Below, piece by piece: positions 1-11,700 of a stretch of 64,000 bases of DNA (positions are counted from its first letter, which is position 1; every line of letters starts with the position of its first letter). The position numbers and the translations under genes are program-made. Under the pieces are notes generated by a model, which saw only the letters and a program-made list of their open reading frames with translations, did no database searches and was not told the origin of the DNA. This DNA comes from Ctenosaura bakeri (lineage: Eukaryota; Chordata; Lepidosauria; Squamata; Iguanidae), in the NCBI GenBank assembly GCA_948474755.1, contig CAOLHI010001476.1, positions 434,001-498,000 on the forward strand, read 5' to 3'.

Positions 1-475
1 TGCACGGGGGCAGGCTTGCCTCCCTCCCATTCTTCCCCTCCCATTCCCTGGCCTTTTGCTCAGGGGAAGGGAGGAGGAAAGATCATCCCTTCCCTGCGCT
101 CCTTCCCCGATTGCCTGTCAGGGCACGCTGGCAGCAGCCCGTAGGGAAGTGCAGGATGGGTGTTCGCCCATCGTCTTCACGTCCTGGGTCTCCACTGGTG
201 TGGACACGCCGGCAGAGGCCCACAGGGACGTGCAGGCTGGGTGATCGCCCTTTGCCTGCACACCCTGGGCCTCTGCCAGTGCGGGTGCTCTGGAGGAGGC
301 CCGCAGGAACATGCAGGCTGGGCAATCCTCCGTTCTCTGCATGCCCTTGGCTGCTGCCAGCACACACTGGCAGGAACATGGAGGCAGGGCACCTGCCAGA
401 GGAATTATTCACGATATTTTTGACATTTGCGAGGGTCTTCTGTTCCTATCGCTCGCAAATGTAGAGGGCCTACTG
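1..475. mobile_element. Tigger/pogo-like MITE (right part) with 81-bp internal repeats
   Basis: The element runs off the left edge and ends in the terminal inverted repeat GAGGGCCTACTGTA (TIR plus TA target). The TIR resembles that of Tigger elements (CAGTTGGCCCTC). It shares the ATTATTCAC...TTT end block with the copy at 13950-14787. It is GC-rich, unlike its surroundings, and non-coding. Overlapping open frames on both strands come from the tandem repeat. Confidence 0.7.
57..400. repeat. 81-bp tandem minisatellite inside the Tigger-like element
   Basis: Units begin at 138, 219 and 300, each exactly 81 bp apart. The core AGGGACGTGCAGGCTGGG varies among copies. A degenerate leading copy (about 57-137) and a partial trailing copy (about 366-400) flank them. 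Because 81 is divisible by three, open frames persist on both strands. Confidence 0.75.
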
Positions 476-1350
476 TACTTGTTGAGTGATCAAATGGGGG
501 AAAGTGGTAAGTTTTGCTAAGCTTTGACATTCCACACACTTCCTTAGATGCTAAATGTATGTCTAGTTCTTAGTCATGTTGTGACATTGTTTTGTGTCTT
601 GACATCTATATCCACACAAGATTCATCTTGCAGTGAATCAGGGCATAATCATACAAAGGTTCACACTGTATGGCCCACAACCATACTGGTCCTCTCAGGG
701 TGATTTGCAATCTAACATACAATTTCAGAATCAATATAGATAACACAACATGGCCAAGCACATGTCAAAAAAATTAGTATTTTGTATCTGACAAACAGAC
801 TGGGTAAGCATGACATCACAACACTGACGCAGGTCAGAAAAAGTATTTTTTTATTTTTAATATACCCTAAGTCACACACTACTCACTAGCAATTTTTTGT
901 GCTCATCTCAGAATGCAAGCCTCATTCTGAAGCTCCTACTATATAGTTTAATACATTTCAGATTTAACAAGATACAGAGTTTTCATGTAGCTTCCGATTA
1001 AAATAATTTACTTTCCTATTGGTACATTTAATTTCTACTTCATCTAGCATTCATTTGCATATAAAAAGAACAAACTATGGCTTTAAAAATGAGCTAGGAA
1101 ACAAAATTCTAAATACTTCCAATATAATTAAGAGAGGAGATACTGCAGTTTCATATCTAATTTCCACTTCCTCAAAATATTCAATACATATTACATTTTA
1201 TAAATGCTTGATGCACTCGGTATTCTTATAAAGGAGAAGGCAGTAAATTCTGAACTCACATAGACTATACAGATTCTGAAAGACTATATGAAAAAATAAT
1301 TTGTTAAGAGTCTAATTTAATGAGACAACAAGAGCAACAAGTATAGCACT
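476..1350. other. LCOR intron 3, AT-rich, nothing recognised
   Basis: AT-rich sequence without coding potential, recognisable repeat or splice-bounded open frame on either strand. Confidence 0.5.
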
Positions 1351-1541
1351 GTTGTTGCATACCTTCTAGTTGTTTCGGACTTATCTTGACTCTAAGGCAA
1401 AATTATCATGGGGTTTTCTGGGGCTGAGAGTGTGTAATGTGCCCAAGGTCACCCAGTGGATTTCCGTGGCTGAGTCAGGAATCAAATCCTGGTCTACAAA
1501 ATGGTAGTCCAATGCTCAAACCAGTACACCACACTGGCTCT
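1351..1541 (-). mobile_element. tRNA-derived SINE (Sauria type)
   Basis: On the minus strand it reads AGCCAGTGTGGTGTACTGG, with a tRNA-like A/B-box head (GATTTGATTCCTGAC), then the conserved body CACTGGGTGACCTTGGGCAC, and a tail GAAACAACTAGAAGGTATGC ending in ACAACA. This is the squamate Sauria-type SINE layout (a BovB-like 3' tail in published descriptions). Confidence 0.75.
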
Positions 1542-1574
1542 AAAAAAGCGAGTTGCAATGGTGCAAGTCTAACT

Positions 1575-1768
1575 TCTTGTTGTGTGCCTCCAAGTTGTTT
1601 CCAACTTATAGCAACTCTAAGGCCAACTTATCACAGGGTTTACTGGGACTGAGAATGCATGATGCACCCAAAGCCACCTAGTGGGTTTCTATGGCCAAGC
1701 AGGTTAATGAACCCTGGTCTCCAGGGTTGTAGCCTAGCGCTCAAAAAGCTATACCACACTGGGTCTCA
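1575..1768 (-). mobile_element. tRNA-derived SINE (Sauria type), second copy
   Basis: Same family and orientation as the SINE at 1351-1541, about 35 bp to its right. The body is more diverged and the B-box region carries small changes (GGTTCATTAACC). Confidence 0.7.
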
Positions 1769-2674
1769 CAGTAGCACTATACACACATTTAACATTAGGA
1801 ACACTGGGACCTTTTATTTGTCCACAAAGTATTTTGAAATTGTTGCAAATCACAACCTATTCTCTTCTTTCCATTCTAACAATGTCCCAAAAAAGAAGAG
1901 CAGTGGTGGTGTTTACAGCTCACACACCACAGAACAGCAATGCAAGTGCACCCTCAATGGTTGCTAGAAACTGAATGTCACTGTAGTATGAGTTTACTGA
2001 CAGTGGTGCAGGGTTCATTTTAAAATAAACTGAAAAACTCTGAAGTGCAGTCCATAGTCCAATATGTCTAAAAAGAAAGAGAACTAAAACTGTTACAGTC
2101 CATAAGATATTGTTGCTTTATGGTCTACACCCAAAACTTAAGAGTTGACAGAGTAACTTGCAGATGCCATTGCAAGCAGTTCCTAGCTACTATTGTATGA
2201 ACCAAAGAGAAGACTATAAGATAGCACCTTTCTCTTTTGCCAGTGAAACAACCTCCTACCAGATAGGGGAAAAGAACTCCTGCAGTGCAAAAAAACTCCA
2301 TAAAATGTTGACCTAGGAAAAAGGACTCTGTATGGCAATCACAGACAAGACTAGCATGCTTGGCTTGTGTAGTTCCTGAACTGTGAACTTCACAGCTGAT
2401 CAGCCACTGAAGGCATTTAGTGTCATCTAATGAAGTTATTTAATACCATTTGCACACATATGGACAACCAAATCTAGCAAAGAATTTAACTCCTTTATCA
2501 ATATAAATTCCTCTAAAAATCAAAATAATAAAAGGATAAAATCTCTAACATTCAGCTTACTTGTCGTTTATTTTGTCCAATGTCCTTTTACCACAAGCAA
2601 ACAATCTTTCTTCCCATTCACCAAAAATAAAACCAGATTAAAATCCTTGGAAAAGAATGTATTTCCACTGTTAC
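1769..2674. other. LCOR intron 3, no gene or repeat recognised
   Basis: AT-rich intronic sequence directly downstream of LCOR exon 3. No fourth LCOR exon was found here on the minus strand. Confidence 0.45.
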
Positions 2675-2754
2675 CTTCACTTTTTCTCTTCTCAAACAGC
2701 AGAAAAGACAATTTTCATCAAAAGACCAATCAGAGACACCTTCTGGCTCAAAGT
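2675..2754 (-). CDS. LCOR: LCOR coding exon 3
   Basis: An 80-nt exon with acceptor TTCACAG|AC and donor GAAG|GTAACA. It encodes the end of Asp55 and residues 56-81, [19 protein letters not shown] then LRREKVK, ending in phase 0. The Cys-x2-Cys-Cys cluster after DEN is typical of the LCOR N-terminal module. The intron between exons 2 and 3 (2755-6759) is almost entirely a DIRS-like insertion. Confidence 0.88.
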
Positions 2755-5700
2755 CTGTGAATAAGAAGAACAAATTACTTCACACCTATAAAGATCACAA
2801 TCTGTGTATGGCTAAAACTTCTCCTAATTTAATACTAGATTTATAAATCAGTTTAGCAATTTAGGAAATGCAAGTTTGAATTCTGTCATGCTTTTAACTT
2901 CTACAACATTGCAAATTGAACACTGGTGTTTATCATGAAGGTTCTTTTTCTGCAGTAGTGAGGAGGAAATCCTCACAATGGGTCTTTCTCCTCCCATGCA
3001 TTTCCAAGACAGGGCTTAACATCTACCAATCCATCTCTTGATTCTAAATGGCAGAGCTAACCCCTCACCACCACCCTGTGATGGTACAACAAGCTCCAGC
3101 CAAGCTCCAGACCCAAAAGAGGTTATGGGAAAAACAAGGCATTAATAGACACAAACAAAAACCAAAACACTTCCAAACTCTCACCAAAAAAAAGTAATTA
3201 CCCACCAACTAGGGCAGAAAGGATTCACTAGTGTAAAAAAAGGAACTTTCCTGGTAAGCAGTAATATTGTTTTTCTGCAGTGTGGAAGGAATCTTTATGA
3301 CCTACTCATGTGGTCATCGTATACTTCAGGTGGGCAGATTCTCAAGAAGAGACACCTACAGAGACACAATCTTCTGCAAAACACATCTATCAAACGTCAC
3401 ATCTGGAAAGGTGAATCTGTCGATCTTATAATGTTGTACAAGGGACAACAGAGAAGCCCACATGGCTGTCTTGCCAACATCCACCAAAGAAGCTACGATG
3501 CCAAAAGGAGCAGAGGTAGCCGCACTATGAGTGGGATGTCCCTCATTCCCTTCAGGAACAGTCAAAGAACTGAGAACATGTGCTAATTCAATGCAGAGTC
3601 TCAACCATCTAGACAATGTTAAGAGCAACACTCTTTGTCCTTTAGTAACTTCCTGAAAAAGATGAAAAGAAGAAAGAAAATCTGACTTCTGAAAGTCTCT
3701 TCTACTTTACAAATAAAATTTGAGAACCCAATGCACATCCAGTCTGTATCATTCCTTTTCTTGTTCTGCTTCAGGATCAGGGCAAAAAGATGGAAGCACA
3801 AGCTCCTGAGACTGATGAAAGGCTGAATTCACCTTAGGAATAAAGGAAGAATCTAACTGAAGAACCACTGAATCTTTGTGGAACACACAACTGTGTGTAC
3901 CAACAGAGCTCTGACCTCTGAGACCTTGCAGGCTGACATAATAGCAATTAAAAACAGTATCTTCAAACTAAGAAACTTAAAATACACTCATTCAATAAAC
4001 CAGGCAAAGCAACATGCAAATTTCAAGTTGGAAAATGATGGCATATTTCCAGATATATCAACAAAAACCCTTTTAAGAAACTCTGTACATGTGGATGAGA
4101 CAAGACAGTTTGCTTTATCCTCCCTCCAGGCTAGACCCGAGCTGGCACATGCCTCATAGTGAGTTAGTGCTTAAACCTTTATTCAAGCCCACCGGTAGAA
4201 GGCCAGGATGAATATCACTGATGCTGACTGAAGACACACCCCTTTTCATCTACAAAACACTGCTAGGCAAACTCATACAGACATTTAGTGGAGGGTCTCC
4301 TAGCCAAGAGAATGGTTTGACTAACATCTTCCTAATGCCTTTCATCCATTAAGCTTTCTGGCTCAGCCTCCAGGTGTGTAACTGCAACCAACCTGGGTGA
4401 AGATGAAGAAGGCCTCTTTGACTGAGGAGCTCCAGCCAGGTTGGTAGACCTCAGTTTCCCTGTACCTGCAAGCTGACTGTAGTTAAGGCCACTGAGGTGC
4501 TATTAAAATCACCTTTGCTCCCTCCATTTCCATCTTCCTCAACACCTTGAACAACAACACAATTGGAGAAAAACTATAAAAAAACACCTTTGGCCAACTT
4601 ATTGTCAGAGCACTGAAGTCTAGACAGAACACCTTTTGTCCAAAACCTTGACACAAATCAAGGGAGCCTGTGATTCTCTGGTGATGCAAACAGATCCACC
4701 CACAGTGTCTAAAATCCTGAGTAAGATCCTAACTATCTCTGATAATAAAGTACTGGTTCTATGGCTTTTATCTGAGCTAGCTGCATTATGGCACTGATCA
4801 AACAGTGCTTCTTATAGATTTGGGCATATGAGATTGAACAAAATAATCTAGAGGGTTCCAAGGCAAGCCTCTCATATATTCTTCCTCCGCTGTCCCACAG
4901 ACCCAAGCATCTGGGGATGTCTGCTCCCAGCTATGGGAAAAATATTGGAGGCATGCTTCCACTGAGAGATGCCCCAAGAACTGTTGTGGCCTCCTATTCT
5001 GTTTGCTGGTAGAAGAGGCAGATCCTGTATTAAACCATGAGGACTGTTGTTGTCTAGTTTATGACTTCAGAGAATTCCAATCTGATATGAAAGGTCTGAA
5101 CTTTCACTGTTTGAACTGTGTTCTATAGGGACAAAAAGACTGAGTCTCGGATTTAAATTGTTTCTTTCCCTCACTCCCAACATTTGATGCTAGGGCTTTC
5201 TTCTTATCTTTGGTTTTGATCAGCGCCTTATCCAAGGCATCGCCAAATAACTTTCAACCCTTTTAAAAGAACATGTAGCCAAAAGAACATGTACTCCTAA
5301 AAGAACATGTAGCCAAATTAGCCTTAGGTTTAGTATCCACATTCCAATGTTTTAGCCAAAATTGGCAACTGGCTGCAACTCCAGTTGCCGGGCAAACTGT
5401 ATAAATTCAAGACTAGCATCTGCCTTGGCCAACCAATTAACACTTTGTCTAATCCTGACCTCATCCCTAGGGATATGGGGAAGCAATCTTTGGCCCACCA
5501 AATAGCAGCCCTCAAAAACAGAGATGTCACTGAAGTACCGGTAGCCTATATGGCAAAAACAAAAGCCTTGTGAGAACTATGTAAAATGGCTTCTAATTTT
5601 TTATCCTCAGGATTTTGCAGGGTGGGGGGCAATGTTATCCTATCCCTAGGGGAAAGAATTCCCAAAACCAACCAGCCACAGGAGCAGCAGCAAGAGGCAG

Positions 5701-8700
5701 ATTTAACTTCTCCATAACATCAGATCATAACAGAATAAAGGCATTTAGTAAAACCTGGTACTGCCCTGGCTACTCCAAGGTGAGACCACTTCCCTTCCAT
5801 AATATCTGCAATAATTTCAAGAAAAGGGACAAGAAAGGGAACCTGCTTAGCCTCAATCTGATTCCTGGTACCCTTTCAGCTATACCACTAGACAAAGGCT
5901 GCCAGGTGTCAAATTCAATGTTTGCCCCATTTTTCTCAGGATATGGAAATCCTCCAACTTAAACATATGGAAGCTTGTTCTGGAAAACACTTCTCTGGGG
6001 AGAGATCTCCTTCTTCTTCACCCAAAGTGAAGTCACAGATTCCAACAGGCACGCAACAGGAGAACCATCCCTATTCTTTCTTCTTGCCTTGTTTAGGGAA
6101 GAAATCACCAAAAGCCAACCAAAGAACTGGCAGAGCATTTGGAGGAATGATGTCTCTGTGAAAGCCTGGAATATTTATGGCCTCTGGAGGACCATCTGGA
6201 TGTACACTGTGCCACTGTCCAAACACTCCTGACTCTTCATCCGATGATAACTCGGGACTGTGTGCTAAATCCATTCCCCTGTTGTCACCAGTCCCCATTA
6301 GGGTGGAGAAGCACCAGGAGAAAAATAGTCTTTTCAAAATCACTGTTTGGGGTAGAGCAAAGCAAAAGCCCTGTGCTGATCTGTGAGCAGCAGGAGGGAA
6401 CTGAGGTACGAGGTTAGCTCTCCCATTAAGGAGGGAAAAATTGATTGATAGATTTTAAGCCCTGCCTCGGACATGAGTGGGAGGAGCAAGACCATCACAG
6501 GATTCCCTCCCCACACTGCAGGAAAAAGTGTAATCTTCGCCTACAAACAAAGCAGATTTTCCTAAGCAACACCAAAACCACTGCCAGTTATGCTCATTAG
6601 TAATTTTAGCCAATATGAAACTAACTGTGAGCATTGCCTGGGGGAAGGGAAAAAAGCACAAATCACCAAGGTAACATACATTTTCTAGAGGCAGAGCAGA
6701 GGTTGATTCTGTCATTAGAAATGTAGATCAAGGAGAAAAAAAGGAAGAAGATAGAATACCTTTAAACAAACTCAGATCTTTTAATAATTCAGGTCCAAAC
6801 AGCCCTTCTAGAATACTTTCAAATCCTAAAAGCAAAGAAAGAATGGTCAGTTTTCTGGATTTGACATGTTACTGTCAGAATATTGACAAGTGTTCTACAT
6901 TTATATCTTCCTAGAATAACTCTGAACATGCTTTTACAATGTAGTTGAGATCTCCTAGTCTGTCAAAGAACTGCATTGTATTGTATTGTAGTATTTTAAC
7001 AGTTAAATTACTCTGATAATTAAGAAAAACATAAGTCTTAAAATGAAGATTTTTTTCCAATGTAATTAAAGTATTTTTTTTAAAAAAACAAATTCACTGA
7101 CTTTAGGTTATGAACTCAAAAGTTGTAATTTTTGTCTCATTTTGTAGATTTTCTTTTCCAACAGAATCTACCTTCAAGACTTGGAACTGCTCAGTAAGAA
7201 CAAACTGAGCAGCAAAATACGTTCATAAGCATGATTACTACTGGGAAGATTTTCTGTGCTCTTTTAAGAGTCCCAGGATTTTCTATTTAAAAGATTAAAG
7301 CTCTCCACAATTATTGCCACTATTTGTAAATGTAAATTCAATGTTAATCTAAATCATGGCTTGCAGCTAAAGATATGGCAGAAGTAGTTAACTATTACTC
7401 AGAATATAAGCAAAAGCAAATAATGGGACCATTTCTGGGACACAATTATGAATTCTACTGAACAATTTACTGTGAAAAATAAGGGACATGTTGTTAGGTT
7501 CTGGAATGTATTTTCCATATGTACAATATTTCAAACACAGCAAGAGCTTTAAAAAAAGACAGAAAATGGGTAAAGCTATTTTTAGATCTGTATGATATAA
7601 ATGGAATACATACCATTCTGTTCTAGAACTGTTAAAATTCTCTCACTAATAAGTAAGCTTGACAGTGGCATGTTAAAAAAGCCCTACTTTCAATTTTTCA
7701 GCATGAACAAGAACCATTTTTCAAATTTTAAACAATTATTTTTATTCACTATGAGGTGCAATACCTAGAAAGCACTTTTATCATTTAATTTTGCTAAAGT
7801 TTTAAAAGTGCCACTATGAAATTACACAAATGCAACTGGAAATCCAGCAACAGAACCATATTTACATCAAGACAAACTGTTGTTCTAATGACAACTTAGT
7901 ATTGTGAGAGAAGCAAACAATACAGCGGAGCCAAAAAGAAATTACAGAGAAAAGGCAGAAAAGAATAAGAACATCCACAAATAAACATGGTAAAACCATA
8001 GCATTTTGAGATGTAGAGCAGCACCATAACCATAAGGTACCTCACCTTAGTTTAAATGAACATTGTGAGTCCTTACAGGCTTTTTTTCCCAAAGGGGAAA
8101 AAAAAGACATAATCATAACTGTAAAAAAAAACCTGGAAAAACTGGGGGGGGGGAACCAACCCCATACATGGGGAAAAAATCCCAATATCTGGTTGCCTGA
8201 ATACTGTCACAGATCTGTGCAACAGAATTCCACTCTTCTAATAATAGTCACAACAACAACATGGTACTACTAATACTTCGGGAATTGAAATTTAGAGTGG
8301 GGAAACAGCAACGAGGAAGATGTTAAAAAACCCCCACAACATATCTATTCAAAAATCTACTCTTCATTTACTCTTTATTTAAGAGTTTATTTTTGAATTA
8401 GGGGGGTTCTGTTGTATATCTGCATGTAATGTGGAGTTAACATGTAGATTTCAAGTGCTAACATTTAGATTCAAAGCAGCTTAGCTCTATGCAGCACTGG
8501 TTCCTTAAAAAGCCCTGAAAACTTCTAAAGTACTGATGAAAAGTAACTGTCAAAAATGTGTGTCCTACACAGTTTGCTATATGTTCAATACACCACTCAC
8601 AATGTTTGTTAATTGAGTCTAGACAATATAATATTACTTTGCTTAGTTCACTATTCTTGCCAATAGTAATGCCACCAGTGTTTTTTTAATATTAAATATT

Positions 8701-11700
8701 AATTTAATAGTTGCATAGCAACAGCAGAAATGCTTATGTGCAACAGTCGTCATTTAAAAAAAAGCCAAATACAGAAACAATGAACATATTCAAAAATTAT
8801 TTTAAAGACCTAGCAGAATGGTTATGGAGCCCAACAAAGCTTAACAAAAGAATATGAATTGCCATTTTATATTTAATCACTAAGAAATACAGGGAAAGGA
8901 AATCTACATTCAACAAATACTGTGTACAGATCTTTAAAAAATCAGATCCTGCTTATTTCTTTTCTATTGTAGAAGTTAAAAAGAACATTTTTTCTCTACT
9001 GATACTGTATTTTTCCTTGTATTTGACAGATGACATTTTCTTTTAGATTTCAAAGGGAAAGAATTAATATGGCTGTCCTTGTTATATTCCTGTATTCATA
9101 CCTTCATCATCCACATGCATGTTTGATCATTTATAGCTGCTTAGGAGGAGCACTAGTAGAAAAAAGAAAAAAAAATGACAGGCATAGGAGAGGGATGGTT
9201 AACATCCTAGACTATTCTTACTTTTCTTTTTCACACACTTCACAGAAAATTTTAGGCTATTTACAAGGAAAATCATGAGTTTATTCTACTAAAGATATCA
9301 GTAATCTGAATTATTTTTTAAAAAAAATAAAATTGGGTATTGTTGTATTGTATTGTTGGAAAGCTCACTAACTGATTTAACTGATGTTTCTAAAGGTGGG
9401 TGGTGGGTGGGAGTGTCAATCCAAGGCTAGTTTGAAAGGAAACATTATTTTGATGCACATTCACATAAAATTGCCCAAATCTGTCTGATGTGCACACTAC
9501 CGTTGATATCGTCTAGTGGATGTTATTTTGATCCCTGCTTGCACGAGTAACAGTGGACTGTTTTCATTTTGTACAGTTTAAAGATGCGGACAGGATCTCT
9601 GGAGAAGCGACAGATACTGCAAATGCAATAGACACTTGCCTTTTTTGACCCATTAACAGAGCCAGAGGCGGACTATTTGAATTGCTGAAGGAAGCCATCA
9701 ATGTATAGCTATAAGAAGCAAGATTTCAACATGCTGAAAAGGAGGTAGCTATAAGGCCCCCGTTGCAAAAACTTTCCCTGAAGCTTTCCATAATGGATAA
9801 TTATAGACCATTACTCAACATTCTATTTAGTGCCAAATTATTAGAAAAGTGTGGCAGTCCCTCAGCTCCAGGGGTTTCTGGATAAAACAGATTGTTGATT
9901 GAATTCAAGATGGCTTCAGGTGTGTTTGTGGAAGAGAGATGGCTTTGGTCACCTTGGTGTGTGACTTTGACCAGGAACTAGAAAGAAGAATGCATCCATG
10001 CTGGTTCTGCTGAAGCCATGGTAGAGGGAGTGATCCAGAAGGTGATGCTGAAGGATTCTTGTTAAATGACCTGGCCACTGGCCTGTAGAGTCCCTTGGGT
10101 TTTGTCCTTGTGCTATTTAACATCTGCATTAAATCATAGGGAGAAGTGATCCAGAGATTGGTACCACCAGTATGCTGATGACAACTAACTCAATTTCTTC
10201 TTTCAACCAAAATCCAAGGAACCTGTTTCAGTTCTAAACCAGTGTCTGGCATCAGTAATGGACTGGATGAAGGTCAGCAAAATTGAAGCTTAATACAGAT
10301 AAGACAGAGGTTTCTCTGGTCATTTTAAAGGTAAATTGGGTTACATTTCCCTTGAAAACACAAGTTAACAGTTTGGGTGTACATGTGAACTCAGTCTTGA
10401 GTCAAGAGCTACAGATTTCTGCATTGACCAAGAGTGATATAAAGCTAATATGGCAACAGTGCCCATTCCTTAGTTATGTATCATTTGGATTACTGTAAAG
10501 TGCCCTACATGAGGCTGCCTTTGAACAGTGTCAGGAAGCCTTCAGTTAGTATGAACAGTTGCAACCAGATTGTTAAGCAGAGCTGGTTACACAAGCTATG
10601 CAACCTCCTTGATACAACAGCATCCCCGGCTGTCAATCTCTTTAGGTATAATGGCAAACTGCTAGTTAGGATGAATAAAGCCTTACTCAGCTTAGGAGCA
10701 CGTTATCTGACAGGCTGTTATCTCCCCATATGAGCATGCCCAGGCCTGAGGCCCTTTTCTGAATCCCACCACCTTCACACCCACAGTTGTGAGATAGGGG
10801 CTCCGTGGTGGTGTTCTCTAGGCTCTGGAGCTCTTGCCAAGAGAACAGTACCTATCTTGCTATCCTGCTGCCATGCAATTTTTGTTTGTTTTTTGATTCC
10901 TAAGGCCCTTTCCACATGTGGGGGGGAACTGGCGAAAACGCCTGAAAACGGAGCTTACCAGGAGCCGGGCGAGTCCATCACCACGCGCAGCAGAGTGAGC
11001 TCGCTGCTCCACAGTCCTCCGGCATCCCAAATGGTGGCTTCCGGTTGGTGGAGGCTCTCCACCACCAACTGGAGAAGCTCACCAGCTGGAAGTCCACCCC
11101 CGGCAGATCTGCAGGCACGCACTTGCGCGCATCTGCAAATCTCCTTCTGAGCCGGGCGATGGAGCAGCACAGGGTTGCGTGCTCTCTGGTTTTTAAAAAC
11201 CGCTCAAAAGAGGTTTTTAAAAACCACACTGCACGACCAGCTCCGGTAGCTCCTGCATGGATTGAGGTGTGGAACTATGAAAATTAGTCCACGCCAGTCC
11301 ATGCTATGGTGCAGAAGACCTCCGTTGGAGGTCACTCTGCACCATTTTAAAATGCTAAAGTGGAAATGAGCAAAGGCTTCCAAAACCTAAAAGCTTTTGT
11401 ACAAAGACTTTTAAGAGAGTGCTGTATTGCTTTAACTGTGGGATAGGGCCTTCTCAGTGGTGCATGTAACCTTCAGAACCACAAAGAGAGTGGCCCCCAG
11501 CTTTTCATTCTGCTGGCACACAAATATTTTTTTAAAAAATCCAACATTCTTTTAAGATCTGAAGGTTTTTACAAAAAGTCTTTTAACAGCACGCTATACT
11601 GGCATTGCTCTTAGAACTACTTTTTATTTTTATTATTTTAAATTATGTTTTAAATTCTTTTTAATGTTGCTAATAGTTATTCTTAACTGAATTTTAATGT

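Larger units (their letters stand above)
2944..6537 (-). mobile_element. DIRS-like tyrosine-recombinase retroelement, decayed
   Basis: Bounded by inverted terminal repeats (2944-3040 and about 6445-6537). Reading leftward on the minus strand it keeps: a Gag-like C-terminus at about 5290-5130 ([20 protein letters not shown]); a reverse-transcriptase/RNase H end near 4560-4500 ([16 protein letters not shown]); and a tyrosine-recombinase C-terminus at 3631-3356 (HSAATS ... VQHYKIDRF). Most of the RT/RNase H is missing, since only about 1 kb separates the Gag and recombinase remnants. Frameshifts and stops are present throughout. It is in the same sense as LCOR and fills intron 2. Class assignment is by recalled motif and structure. 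Confidence 0.75.
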
